Part shown: in pieces, positions 54,600 through 62,703 of the stretch
Layout of the letters: every line of letters starts with the position of its first letter
Position numbering within the stretch: position 1 is the stretch's first letter
Source of the DNA: G965115915 sp965115915
Lineage (GTDB): Bacteria; Pseudomonadota; Gammaproteobacteria; Eutrophobiales; Eutrophobiaceae
Direction: 5' to 3'
Assembly: GCA_965115915.1 (NCBI GenBank)
Contig: OZ220483.1
Span: 868,001 to 932,000, forward strand
DNA length: 64,000 bases
The notes under the pieces: generated by a model
Seen by the model: the letters and a program-made list of their open reading frames with translations, nothing else
Databases searched by the model: none
Told to the model about the DNA's origin: nothing
Program-made: the position numbers and the translations under genes

Positions 54600-55428
54600 G
54601 CCCCATGTAAAGCATCTGTCCGTTACACAGATTCGGGTCCCACCGGACATCGCTGTCCGCGTGAAGCAGCATGACAGTGGAACCCATACTGAAATGGCCC
54701 ATTTCGTCTCCCTGCCGCAGAACGATTTTCTGCTCTTCGGTGTCCGGGTATTGCCATACCTGTATGTCCCGGTGCGTTTGATTGACTTCGCCGTGCCACA
54801 CGGTTGTCATTGAGCGCACCAGTACAGCGCCGACCATGATGATAACCACAGTGCCCATGTGTGTGTCAAAGCGGATGACAAGTCTTTCGTTGCGTGCGAA
54901 AAGGCAGTCCAGATTACGTGTGGTGCGTGGGTCGACAGAGTATAGCCTTCCAGGCACGTATACCATTTGTCGCACTGTCCCGGTAATGGGCATATGGATG
55001 CGGTGGTATGAGCGAGGTGAAAGATACAAGACAAGAAATTGCCCGTTACGCAGGATATCGGTCAATATCAAGTCACGCGCCAGTAGGGTTTGCAATCGGT
55101 AATGGCGTTTTTTGGCCTGTATCAGTGTGCCATCATTAATTGCCCCGAACTGACTGATGCTGCTATCTGTTGGAGAAATCAGAGTGGCTGCCGCGATTTG
55201 CCGTGCACCAGGCCTCAGCGTGCGGGTAAAAAATGAATTGAAATCCGGATAATGCCGCGGGTCTTTGTGTTCCGCTTCGTCCATGTTGACCTCGAAGTAG
55301 CGGATAAATAACCGAATTGCAATTCCGACCAGCGTCTTGTGTCGGTACCGGGTCAAATGATAGATACATTGTGACAGCAGTTCCTTGGGCAGCAAACGTT
55401 GTAACAGGACATGGGATTTTTCCAGCAT
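54586..55428 (-). CDS. psd: Phosphatidylserine decarboxylase proenzyme
   Basis: A 280-residue membrane-associated proenzyme that makes phosphatidylethanolamine. Self-cleavage at Gly249-Ser250 in MGSTVML creates the pyruvoyl group. His142 and His145 (YHRIHMP) and Asp88 (SPTDSSIS) are the conserved catalytic residues. ATG 55428 gives the family-like N-terminus (MLEKSHVLLQRLLPKELLS); an upstream TTG overlaps the preceding gene. It is the last gene of the mlaFED-fusion-PCuAC-psd run and lies 22 bases after the copper chaperone gene. It converges with soxCD and shares the terminator DNA. Confidence 0.95.
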   Translation of the reverse strand: MLEKSHVLLQRLLPKELLSQCIYHLTRYRHKTLVGIAIRLFIRYFEVNMDEAEHKDPRHYPDFNSFFTRTLRPGARQIAAATLISPTDSSISQFGAINDGTLIQAKKRHYRLQTLLARDLILTDILRNGQFLVLYLSPRSYHRIHMPITGTVRQMVYVPGRLYSVDPRTTRNLDCLFARNERLVIRFDTHMGTVVIIMVGAVLVRSMTTVWHGEVNQTHRDIQVWQYPDTEEQKIVLRQGDEMGHFSMGSTVMLLHADSDVRWDPNLCNGQMLYMGQKLA

Positions 55429-55450
55429 CGCGCCCAGGACGGTTTGGTTG

Positions 55451-55909
55451 TTATGGGGTGGCAGGGGCAAATTTCTTTACTGGCAGCATGACATAGACAT
55501 ACTGCATTGAGCCGAACATGAAGCGCATACGTACGATATCGCCTTCCTGTAGTTTTTGTCTCGGATGGAACAACATCAAATGATAGCCACCGGGCTCCAT
55601 GACCAGGCTGCCATTTGCCGGGATGACTATTTGATGTTGCCGTTTCATGTGTGCCATGCCCTCCCGGATTTCGCTTTTGTGCATTTCTATCCGAGAGAAA
55701 TCCGGGCTTCTTACTGAGCGCAGGGTGATTGGCCTGGCTGTGGGGTTGCGGATTACCATATAGGCGGCTTGAGGCAATGATTCGGCCGCTGCCTCTCTGA
55801 TCCAGGCATCGCTGATCTGTGGCGAAGGAGGGTGCTGTGCTACGACCGTCGTTGCGTGAATGTACAGGATAAGGAATGGCAATGATAATGATAGCAGTCG
55901 TTTTTTCAT
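55451..55909 (-). CDS. PCu(A)C-type periplasmic copper chaperone
   Basis: A 152-residue secreted copper chaperone. A signal peptide (about 1-24, ending VVAQ) precedes a cupredoxin-like domain with the exact PCuAC motif H(M)-x10-M-x21-H-x-M: Met76-His77, Met88, His110 and Met112. PCuAC proteins deliver Cu(I) to the CuA/CuB sites of cytochrome oxidases in concert with Sco proteins. Here the Sco domain is in the fused gene directly upstream (6 bases), strengthening the assignment. Confidence 0.93.
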   Translation of the reverse strand: MKKRLLSLSLPFLILYIHATTVVAQHPPSPQISDAWIREAAAESLPQAAYMVIRNPTARPITLRSVRSPDFSRIEMHKSEIREGMAHMKRQHQIVIPANGSLVMEPGGYHLMLFHPRQKLQEGDIVRMRFMFGSMQYVYVMLPVKKFAPATP

Positions 55910-55915
55910 TGGATA

Positions 55916-57199
55916 TTAGCGTTGTTGCTGAAGGAAACCGACGATTTCGGAAAATTTGCTTTGCATATCCGACATCCTGTGTGGAGGATGGAACAGGCTG
56001 ACAAGCCGTGCCTCATCGTCTATCAGAAACAGTGATGCCGGATGATCCACATCATACTGTTCCGCGTTTGCTCCGGCGACATATGCGAAAGGCACTCCCA
56101 GTTGCCTGGCAAAGGTATGGACTTGTTGTAGTTCACCGCGCAGGCCAATGAACTGTGTGTCAAAATGGTTGATATATCTGTTCATGGTGTCGGCGTCATC
56201 GCGCTCCGGATCCAGCGTGACGAACACCATGCGGATGTCCAGTTGTGGATGAGCTTCTACGAGTTTTGGATAAACCTGTTTCATTAGCGCCAACGTCATC
56301 GGACAGATATCCGGGCAATGAGTATAACCGAAGAACAAAAATGACCAGCGGTTGGTGAACTGGTCTATACCAAAGGCTTTCCCGGTGCTGTCAGATAGCG
56401 TAAATGTGCCAAGCTTCCTCGGTTCCGGCCATATCAGGTAAGCAGGGGGAGCCGCTGGAGTGGGCCGCGCCGGTGCCAGTAGTACCCCGAGTAAAAACAC
56501 ACAACTCAGTCCCAGTATTGCAGCAATAGCGGAGACAGGGGTTCGGCTTTTACGCTGATTGGCAGGAGCACGGCGTAACTGAAACTGAAAAAATTCTTTC
56601 AGTGTCCACAACAGATAGAAGATGGTCCCTACCGCATAGGGCAGAAAAAAATACTGGATGCCGAACACCCAGGTCAGAGGACCCATCAGGTATATGAAAT
56701 CTTCCACATTGAAGCCGAAACGGCCAGGGTGCTGCGTTAACTGTTTGCCCAGGTGATGCTCCATTGTCATGCGCAGGTACAGGATCAGTGGGTTTGACAG
56801 GCCGGCCATCAGTCCCAGAACGAGCCATAGGGTTTCTGCTTCTTCTTGCCACAGTCCAATGCCTATGCTGATGAAGATCAGGGCATAGTTGAATCCACCG
56901 ACCATATAGTCATAGTAGTATCCGAAGCGGCTGATCCGATTGCTCATGCGAGCCAGTTCCCCGTCCATGTGATCTGAAAATACCGCCAGCATGAATAGCA
57001 GTGATGCCAGATCGGCCCATGTCGTTCCATACAGCATGAACAATAAGGAAGAGGCCAACCCCAGTATCAATGTGCCGGTCGTCACGTGATTGGGATGCAA
57101 ACAGGTATTCCGGAATGGACGCATCAGCAAACGTGCCAGTTGCTGGTCCCATAGACCATTATCTGGGCTTAGTCGGTACTTTGGTGACGACGTGTCCAT
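55916..57199 (-). CDS. Fusion: CDP-alcohol phosphatidyltransferase-like domain plus Sco1 copper chaperone
   Basis: A 427-residue protein in one uninterrupted frame. Residues 20-205 form a multi-helix membrane domain with the CDP-alcohol phosphotransferase signature D-x2-DG-x2-AR: Asp76, Asp79-Gly80, Ala83-Arg84, then Gly93 and Asp97. The final Asp of the usual G-x3-D-x3-D is Gly101 here, so catalysis may be altered. One more helix (about 222-242) leads to a Sco1/SenC thioredoxin-fold domain (about 260-425) with the copper ligands Cys295 and Cys299 (THCPDICP) and His386 (VDHPASLF). The Sco domain should lie in the periplasm. Neighbours are mlaD (17 bases upstream) and a PCuAC gene. The fusion is unusual; the lipid activity is uncertain. 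Confidence 0.85.
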   Translation of the reverse strand: MDTSSPKYRLSPDNGLWDQQLARLLMRPFRNTCLHPNHVTTGTLILGLASSLLFMLYGTTWADLASLLFMLAVFSDHMDGELARMSNRISRFGYYYDYMVGGFNYALIFISIGIGLWQEEAETLWLVLGLMAGLSNPLILYLRMTMEHHLGKQLTQHPGRFGFNVEDFIYLMGPLTWVFGIQYFFLPYAVGTIFYLLWTLKEFFQFQLRRAPANQRKSRTPVSAIAAILGLSCVFLLGVLLAPARPTPAAPPAYLIWPEPRKLGTFTLSDSTGKAFGIDQFTNRWSFLFFGYTHCPDICPMTLALMKQVYPKLVEAHPQLDIRMVFVTLDPERDDADTMNRYINHFDTQFIGLRGELQQVHTFARQLGVPFAYVAGANAEQYDVDHPASLFLIDDEARLVSLFHPPHRMSDMQSKFSEIVGFLQQQR

Positions 57200-57216
57200 A
57201 ATGCGTTATCCCGGTT

Positions 57217-57672
57217 TTACTGGTCTCCGGATTCGAAGATATATTTGCTGATGAGTGCTTCCAGGTTGATGGAACTTTCTGTTTCGGCAATCTCCATACC
57301 ATCGCTCAGCAGGGTGTCCGAACCACCAGGAGTGATGTGGACAAAGCGTTCGCCGATGATCCCGGATGTGCGTATCGATGCAATGGAATCTTCGCTTATC
57401 CGGATCTTATTGTTGAGACGCATGCTGATCAAGGCAAGATAGTTTTCAGTGTCATAATCGATTTGGCCGACTTTCCCTACCCGTACTCCGGCGATCTCCA
57501 CAAAAGCCCCTTCTGTCAGTCCGGAAACATTGTCGAAACGGGCCTTCAAGGTATAGGTTTCAGTTGGAAACAGCGTCAGTTCTCCCATGCGCAATGCCAG
57601 CAGACTGACGCAGATAATCCCACTGAGAAGGAAGATTCCCACTACCAGCTCGAGGTGTGTGTTGTCATGCAT
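57217..57672 (-). CDS. mlaD: MlaD, MCE-domain phospholipid transport protein
   Basis: A 151-residue periplasmic MCE protein anchored by an N-terminal helix (about 8-28). The MCE domain has TYTLKARFDNVSGLTEGA, VEIAGVRVGKV and SGIIGERFVHITPGG. MlaD hexamers sit on the MlaFE transporter and pass phospholipids across the periplasm, maintaining outer-membrane asymmetry. The ATG at 57672 matches the E. coli N-terminus; the upstream frame overlaps mlaE. It is 11 bases after mlaE. It lacks the long C-terminal extension seen in some MCE proteins. Confidence 0.95.
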   Translation of the reverse strand: MHDNTHLELVVGIFLLSGIICVSLLALRMGELTLFPTETYTLKARFDNVSGLTEGAFVEIAGVRVGKVGQIDYDTENYLALISMRLNNKIRISEDSIASIRTSGIIGERFVHITPGGSDTLLSDGMEIAETESSINLEALISKYIFESGDQ

Positions 57673-57683
57673 TGAGTTGGCGT

Positions 57684-58454
57684 TCAGAAAGTCAAAAGGG
57701 CACTGATTACGTAGTCTGCATACAGCACCAGTATGGAAGAGATGACCACTGTGTCGGTAGTGATTCGGCTGACACCGGCAGTACCTTCGTTTCCATGCGG
57801 AAGCAGATGCAGATAGTAACCGTTGGCAGTGGCTATCCAGACAATAAACAGGGAGAATACCAGTGCCTTGCACAGGCACATAATCTGATCGCGCAGCAGT
57901 ATGGAATTGCTCATGCTATCGAAATAGGTGCCGGCAGCGGTGTCAAACAGAAATACGCCTACAATATAACCACCGAACACGCCGGCAATGATAAAGATGG
58001 CGGTTAGCAAAGGCACCGATATCAGTGTGGCAAGGAGGCGAGGAGCCACAAGAAACCGGATAGGGTCAATGGCCATACATTTCAGGGCGTCAATCTGATT
58101 GTCATGGCGCATCATACCAATCTCGGCGCAAAGCGCCGAACCGCATCGGCCGATAATGAGCAGTGCTGTCAGTACCGGCCCAAGTTCTCGGATAAGGCTT
58201 AAGCCGACTGCGGAGCCCAGTAAGCCGGTCGAACCAAAACGTACCAGGGTGTCGTGAAACTGCAGGCTGAGCACCATGCCGACAAATAGCCCGGAGGCCA
58301 ATATAAAAGGCATGGAACGGGCACCAATGAGGTATATCTGTTGCAGAATATCGGTGCCGGACCACGGTGGAGTCAGCGTACATTCTGCGCTGCGTCCAAG
58401 GAACATGAGCAGGCGTCCCATGTGTGACAGCAGGGCGAATACGCGGTATTTCAT
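57684..58454 (-). CDS. mlaE: MlaE, lipid ABC transporter permease
   Basis: A 256-residue permease with five to six helices. Landmarks are IGARSMPFILASGLFVGMVL, SLIRELGPVLTALLIIGRCGSA and LCAEIGMMRHDNQIDAL, followed by PRLLATLISVPLL. This is the family core for phospholipid transport with MlaF. It lies 72 bases after mlaF; a GC-rich hairpin sits in that gap. Confidence 0.96.
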   Translation of the reverse strand: MKYRVFALLSHMGRLLMFLGRSAECTLTPPWSGTDILQQIYLIGARSMPFILASGLFVGMVLSLQFHDTLVRFGSTGLLGSAVGLSLIRELGPVLTALLIIGRCGSALCAEIGMMRHDNQIDALKCMAIDPIRFLVAPRLLATLISVPLLTAIFIIAGVFGGYIVGVFLFDTAAGTYFDSMSNSILLRDQIMCLCKALVFSLFIVWIATANGYYLHLLPHGNEGTAGVSRITTDTVVISSILVLYADYVISALLTF

Positions 58455-58484
58455 GTCGTGACACCAGCATTGTATGGATTGTTC

Positions 58485-58500
58485 CCCCCGCTACCGGGGG
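58485..58500. other. GC-rich hairpin between mlaF and mlaE
   Basis: CCCCCG-CTAC-CGGGGG, a perfect 6-base stem with a 4-base loop, lies in the 72-base gap between mlaF and mlaE. No U-tract follows on the minus strand, so it may slow RNA decay or attenuate rather than terminate. Confidence 0.5.
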
Positions 58501-58526
58501 AGCATGATTCATATGGACAATGCGTC

Positions 58527-59327
58527 TCAGGCATTGGTATCTTCCGTGAGTTTCGCCAGATACTGTTCCGCGTCCATCTGTCTTGCAGTGCTTTTGCGCT
58601 GTACCATATTTCTGATTCGGGGGTCCTGGCTGGCCTGGATAGTGGCTGGCGGGGCAGTCATTATCGCTTCTCCATCATGCAATATCATGATTCGATCCGC
58701 AATTCTGAAGGCGCTTTGCATATCATGAGTGACTACCAGCATCGAAATACGCAAGGTTTTTTGTAGACGCAACATCAATTCGTCCAGTTCGGCTGCATGA
58801 ATTGGATCCAGCCCGGCTGAAGGCTCATCGAAGAATAACAGTGAAGGCTCCATGGTCACCGCCCGGGCCAGTCCGGCCCGTTTCAGCATACCTCCTGACA
58901 GTTCGGATGGCATGAGATCCTGTGCTTCCAGCATGCCCATCATATCGAGTTTCATACGCGCCATAATGCGAATGGTTTTTCGATCCAGTCTGGAATGATA
59001 ATGCAGTGGCAATTCGACGTTCTCTCGTACGGTAAGTGAAGAAAGCAGTGCTCCGTTTTGGAAAGCGACCCCGACTTTCCGGTTCAGAGCAAAGCGTTCT
59101 TTGCGGTCAAGACTGGACACATCCTGCTTCAGTAGCCGAATGTTCCCGGACTGTATGGGAATAAGCCCAAGAACACTTCTTATCAGTGTTGTTTTTCCTG
59201 ACCCGCTTAAGCCGATTACCACCAGGATTTCTTCTTGAGCAAGTCTCAGATCAATGTGTTTCAGTATGGTTCGTTGTCCATAGCGGACACAGAGCCTGGA
59301 GACTTCCAAAACATCGGTGTTGTTCAA
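58527..59327 (-). CDS. mlaF: MlaF, phospholipid ABC transporter ATPase
   Basis: A 266-residue ATPase. Walker A GLSGSGKTT, Q-loop GVAFQNGALLSSLTV, signature LSGGMLKRAGLARA, Walker B LLFFDEPSAGLDP and switch VVTHDM are intact. The MLKRAG form of the signature is typical of MlaF. With MlaE and MlaD it forms the inner-membrane lipid transporter. mlaC and mlaB do not follow; instead the operon continues with the CDP-alcohol/Sco fusion, PCuAC and psd. It is the first gene of the unit, about 150 bases after the Sel1 gene on the same strand. Confidence 0.96.
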   Translation of the reverse strand: MNNTDVLEVSRLCVRYGQRTILKHIDLRLAQEEILVVIGLSGSGKTTLIRSVLGLIPIQSGNIRLLKQDVSSLDRKERFALNRKVGVAFQNGALLSSLTVRENVELPLHYHSRLDRKTIRIMARMKLDMMGMLEAQDLMPSELSGGMLKRAGLARAVTMEPSLLFFDEPSAGLDPIHAAELDELMLRLQKTLRISMLVVTHDMQSAFRIADRIMILHDGEAIMTAPPATIQASQDPRIRNMVQRKSTARQMDAEQYLAKLTEDTNA

Positions 59328-59476
59328 CGGGGATGCTTGTTTCTTGAGCAGGGCGGTATCGGGGTTGTGCTGAATGAATGACTTAATGTTTCACTGGCTG
59401 TTCCAGTTGAAGGAAGGTGTGATTATGTGCCAGGAATTATGACGCCTGGTTCCAGTTGGGATTTCAGCAATGATAT

Positions 59477-61906
59477 TCAGCGCTTGAACCTGGACAGAAT
59501 ACTGGCAACCAGTTGTTCGGACTCCATCAGTTGTTGTTCATTGAGCTTTTGGGAAAGCTGCGTTTGATGTTTCTCGTCCAGCGGATTGCCAAAATTGGCG
59601 ACCACGGTGTACCAGGCGTGTGCCATGACAATGTTTTTTTCCACCCCTTTGCCCTGTAGATAACGGTTGCCAAGGCTACGCTGTGCCAGGACATAGCCGT
59701 TGTTGGCGGCCTTTTCATACCACTCGGTGGCGAGCGCCTGATCGGGCGCAATCCCTTGACCATAGGCATAGGCGTTGCCTACCTGATATTGGGCGGGAGG
59801 ATAGTGCTGTTTGGCCGAGATAAGGTACCACTCAAACGCCTGTTCATCATCTTGCGCCACACCATCGCCAAAAGAGTACATCTTTGCCTTGTTGTAGGCA
59901 GCAATTGCCGTACCGGGAACATTGCCGTATGCGGGGTCGCCACCTCCCGGGTATTCATCCGCACTGCCGCTGTCTTCCGGAGAGGCAATGCGGTCTATCT
60001 CGGGCAGGCTTTCCATAACCGACAAGGCCTGGTGTGCGTTCGCGTTGCCTCGATCACTGGACAAGGCAAACCAGTGTGCGGCCAATGTGTTGTCCTGGCT
60101 GACTCCCAGTCCATCCCGATACAGTTTCCCCAGTTCATACTGGGCAGAGGCATTGCCCGCTTTTGCCAGTGACTCCAGTTGATCAAGCGCCTCGGCATGA
60201 CGACCTTCGGTAATCTTTTGCATGGCCATGTCCAGTTTTGCATCCTGCTGTTCCAATACCTCCAACTCTGCTATCACCAGGCTTTCTTTGGTGTGCTGGC
60301 TGTCTTCCGATGTCAGGCCTGTTTCTGTTGCCAGGCTTTCTTCCGCTGTGGGGTTTGTTTCTGTCGCCGGCTTTTTCTCTTTATCATTGCCAAACATCCT
60401 GCTGAACATCTCGCCGAAAAAGCCTCCGGTTGATTCTTCTTCCGGCACCGCGGCCTCGGTTTCTTCTTCGATCATTTCAGGTTCGCTGGCGCCATATTCG
60501 TTTTGTTGTTCGCTGGTCCGGCTTTGCTCCGCGATGGTATCGGTCTCCTGGATTGCACTATCAGTCGCATCCGGTGTCACCATACTGTATTCATCCAGTG
60601 CCATGGCCTCATCCGGCGCTACGCTATCGGCCTCTTCAATCATGTCATAGGGCTCGGGCATGACATATTCGTTTTGCTGTTTGCCGGTCGGGCTTTGCTG
60701 TGTCGTTGTGCTGGCCGGTTGCGTCATCGCGATGGTTTCCTCGCTGGTGCCATCAGCGCTGTCCGGCATGACTGCAAGGTCTTCCTGCGGCACCATGGCC
60801 TCGGCTTCTGCTTCCATCATTTCCGGCACCATGGCCTCGGCTTCTGCTTCCATCGCTGCCGGTACCATGGCCTCGGCTTCTTCTTCCATCGCTGCCGGCA
60901 CCATGGCCTCGACCTCTGCTTCCATCGCTTCCGGCACCATGGCCGCAGCGTCGTCTGTTGCAACCGTGTCAGGCGCTGGCACGACATATTCGTTTTGTCG
61001 CTCGCTGGTCCGGCTTTCTTGTGCTATTGCCTCCTCGGCCGGTTGCGTTATCGCGGTGGTTTCCTCAGTCGCGCTATCAGCGGCATCCGGTATTATGGCG
61101 CTGTCTTGTTCCGGTATGATAACGATGTCTTCCCTTGCCATCGTGTCTGACAATGGCGGTTGCATTCTCCTCAGGCTGTCAAGTGCCGCAGCCGCTGTAG
61201 AGTAGTCATTTTGCCGTGCTTTCGTTAGCCAATAGTAGGCCTTGTCATAATCCTGTGGCACTCCCTGGCCTTGCCGATACATGCTGCCCAGGTTGTATTG
61301 AGCAGTGGCATCTCCGCGTGTTGCCGCAGCTTCGTACCATGCGGCAGCCTTTGCGTAATCCTGTTCCACCCCCTGGCCCAGATGGTACATGCTGCCCAGT
61401 TGCACTTGTGCCTGAGGATATCCCTGTTCCGCAGAACGTTGGAACCACTCGGCGGCGTGGATGTAATTCTGTGGCATCCCCTCTCCGTAGTGATAGGACA
61501 GGCCAAGACTGTATTGAGCAGTGGCGTGTCCCTGATTAGCGGCTTCTTGATACCATTTGTTGGCTTCCAGCAAATTGCGTTCAACCCCTTCGCCAAAGGC
61601 GTAGGAAACCCCCAGGTTGTACTGTGCGTCCCGGTTCCCCTGTCTGGCGGCTTTGCGGTACCACGTTACCGCCGTCTTCATGTCTTGTGCCACGCCTTCT
61701 CCGGTGTAATACATGAAACCCAGGTGCGCCTGGGCCATTGGGTCGCCGTTTTCAGCCAGACTCGAGAACTCTGTAAACGCGGTGCTATGGTCGCCCCGTT
61801 CCAGGGCATCCAGGGCTTTTTGCAAATCAGCCCGGGCAGGGTTCGACAGTGTTGCAAGCAGCAACATGACGATGGATGCCAGTTTTGCACGTTGGCTGTA
61901 GCTCAC
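59477..61906 (-). CDS. Exported Sel1-repeat protein with acidic repeat insert
   Basis: An 809-residue protein. AGAGGAG (61914-61920) 7 bases before GTG 61906 fixes the start, giving a signal peptide cut after NPARA (residue 26). Five Sel1 repeats (about 45-235, units such as GDPMAQAHLGFMYYTGEGV) precede a long acidic low-complexity region (about 250-550), then about four more Sel1 repeats near the C-terminus. The insert has three loosely repeated blocks, each with a RQNEY/QQNEY motif, and four tandem 12-residue units (MVPxAMEAEAEA) at about 325-373. Near residue 510 is GGFFGEMFSRMFGNDKEK. Sel1 proteins act as scaffolds. It lies downstream of an ExbB/ExbD-like module on the same strand. Confidence 0.83.
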   Translation of the reverse strand: MSYSQRAKLASIVMLLLATLSNPARADLQKALDALERGDHSTAFTEFSSLAENGDPMAQAHLGFMYYTGEGVAQDMKTAVTWYRKAARQGNRDAQYNLGVSYAFGEGVERNLLEANKWYQEAANQGHATAQYSLGLSYHYGEGMPQNYIHAAEWFQRSAEQGYPQAQVQLGSMYHLGQGVEQDYAKAAAWYEAAATRGDATAQYNLGSMYRQGQGVPQDYDKAYYWLTKARQNDYSTAAAALDSLRRMQPPLSDTMAREDIVIIPEQDSAIIPDAADSATEETTAITQPAEEAIAQESRTSERQNEYVVPAPDTVATDDAAAMVPEAMEAEVEAMVPAAMEEEAEAMVPAAMEAEAEAMVPEMMEAEAEAMVPQEDLAVMPDSADGTSEETIAMTQPASTTTQQSPTGKQQNEYVMPEPYDMIEEADSVAPDEAMALDEYSMVTPDATDSAIQETDTIAEQSRTSEQQNEYGASEPEMIEEETEAAVPEEESTGGFFGEMFSRMFGNDKEKKPATETNPTAEESLATETGLTSEDSQHTKESLVIAELEVLEQQDAKLDMAMQKITEGRHAEALDQLESLAKAGNASAQYELGKLYRDGLGVSQDNTLAAHWFALSSDRGNANAHQALSVMESLPEIDRIASPEDSGSADEYPGGGDPAYGNVPGTAIAAYNKAKMYSFGDGVAQDDEQAFEWYLISAKQHYPPAQYQVGNAYAYGQGIAPDQALATEWYEKAANNGYVLAQRSLGNRYLQGKGVEKNIVMAHAWYTVVANFGNPLDEKHQTQLSQKLNEQQLMESEQLVASILSRFKR
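60789..60932 (-). repeat. Four tandem 36-base repeats within the Sel1 gene
   Basis: Units start at 60789, 60825, 60861 and 60897, each beginning GGCACCATGG or GGTACCATGG on the plus strand, and a partial unit follows at 60933. Each encodes 12 residues of the type MVPxAMEAEAEA. Nearly identical DNA copies make copy number prone to change by slippage. Confidence 0.9.
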
Positions 61907-61913
61907 TCGGAAA

Positions 61914-61920
61914 CTCCTCT
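61914..61920 (-). promoter_or_regulatory. Ribosome binding site deciding the GTG start of the Sel1 gene
   Basis: AGAGGAG on the minus strand, 7 bases before GTG at 61906. It rules out earlier in-frame codons, one of which would extend the protein by 99 residues. Confidence 0.8.
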
Positions 61921-62159
61921 GACAATGCCGGACTATGTTGTTAGATCGCCGCTTTCGGGCTTTTGTTGAGTACCCATGAGCACGGATAATATCACTTTGG
62001 GATGTTATAATGAAAATTTGCCCGCATGGTGTCATATTGTCGCCAATCCGAAGGCTTGCTTGATGCGTCCAATCCGGCTCGTTCATGCAACCGACCGGGC
62101 GCCTTGTCAAGTCGTGTTTGCCGGATGTCAAATGCGGGTGGTGGTATGATGCCAGTCTA

Positions 62160-62675
62160 TCATTTATCAGGGAATAGAGGGTCTGGCAGGTTGTAAAACT
62201 CAATCTGTTCGCTTATTTGCCGAGTACGCGTGTCATCCAGCAGTTCCATGATGTTTTCCTCCGGTTCCTTGAACTCGCCAACCTGCTGGATGCCTTTGTC
62301 CAGCTTGTTCTGAGTTTTGATGATCAGATCATGCAGCGCATTCGTGTAGGTCAGTTGGTAGGCCCGGGGTGGCCCCGCAGCCTGTAGGTGTTCCATCCTG
62401 CGTACCCATAGATAGATTTTGCCCTCCTTGCCGCTTTCCTTGTCCGGTTGGACGACCTGGGAAGACACCAGCATGAACTGTGCCGGCAACTCCTGTTTGG
62501 TTGGCCATCCGAGCAGTGGCGGGAATGACAGCCAGCTTACAGCGTAAAACAGGGAAGTCAGGATGATGCTGATGGCCTTTATCAGCCAGTGTAGTTGGGA
62601 ATACAGGCTGATACTCAGTAGCAGCAGTGCCAGTATGATATAGGCCGCACTGAGACCGACTATACCCAGTGTCAT
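62160..62675 (-). CDS. Two-helix membrane protein of unknown function
   Basis: A 171-residue protein with two N-terminal membrane helices (about 5-26 and 31-55) and a soluble C-terminal part. That part contains PAQFMLVSSQVVQP, KIYLWVRRMEH and PPRAYQLTYTNALHDLI. I do not recognise a family. It is the third gene of a run with ExbD-like and ExbB-like genes, 28 bases after the former, so it is probably an accessory subunit of that module. The C-terminal tail (about 120-171) is acidic and helical. Confidence 0.75.
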   Translation of the reverse strand: MTLGIVGLSAAYIILALLLLSISLYSQLHWLIKAISIILTSLFYAVSWLSFPPLLGWPTKQELPAQFMLVSSQVVQPDKESGKEGKIYLWVRRMEHLQAAGPPRAYQLTYTNALHDLIIKTQNKLDKGIQQVGEFKEPEENIMELLDDTRTRQISEQIEFYNLPDPLFPDK

Positions 62676-62703
62676 AACGCGAAACCCACGGACGGGAGGA
62701 GAA

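Noticed and set aside
59400..59458. Direct repeat of GTTCCAGTTG spaced 49 bases upstream of mlaF
   Set aside because: Ten bases repeated once can arise by chance, and no regulator with such a site is known to me.
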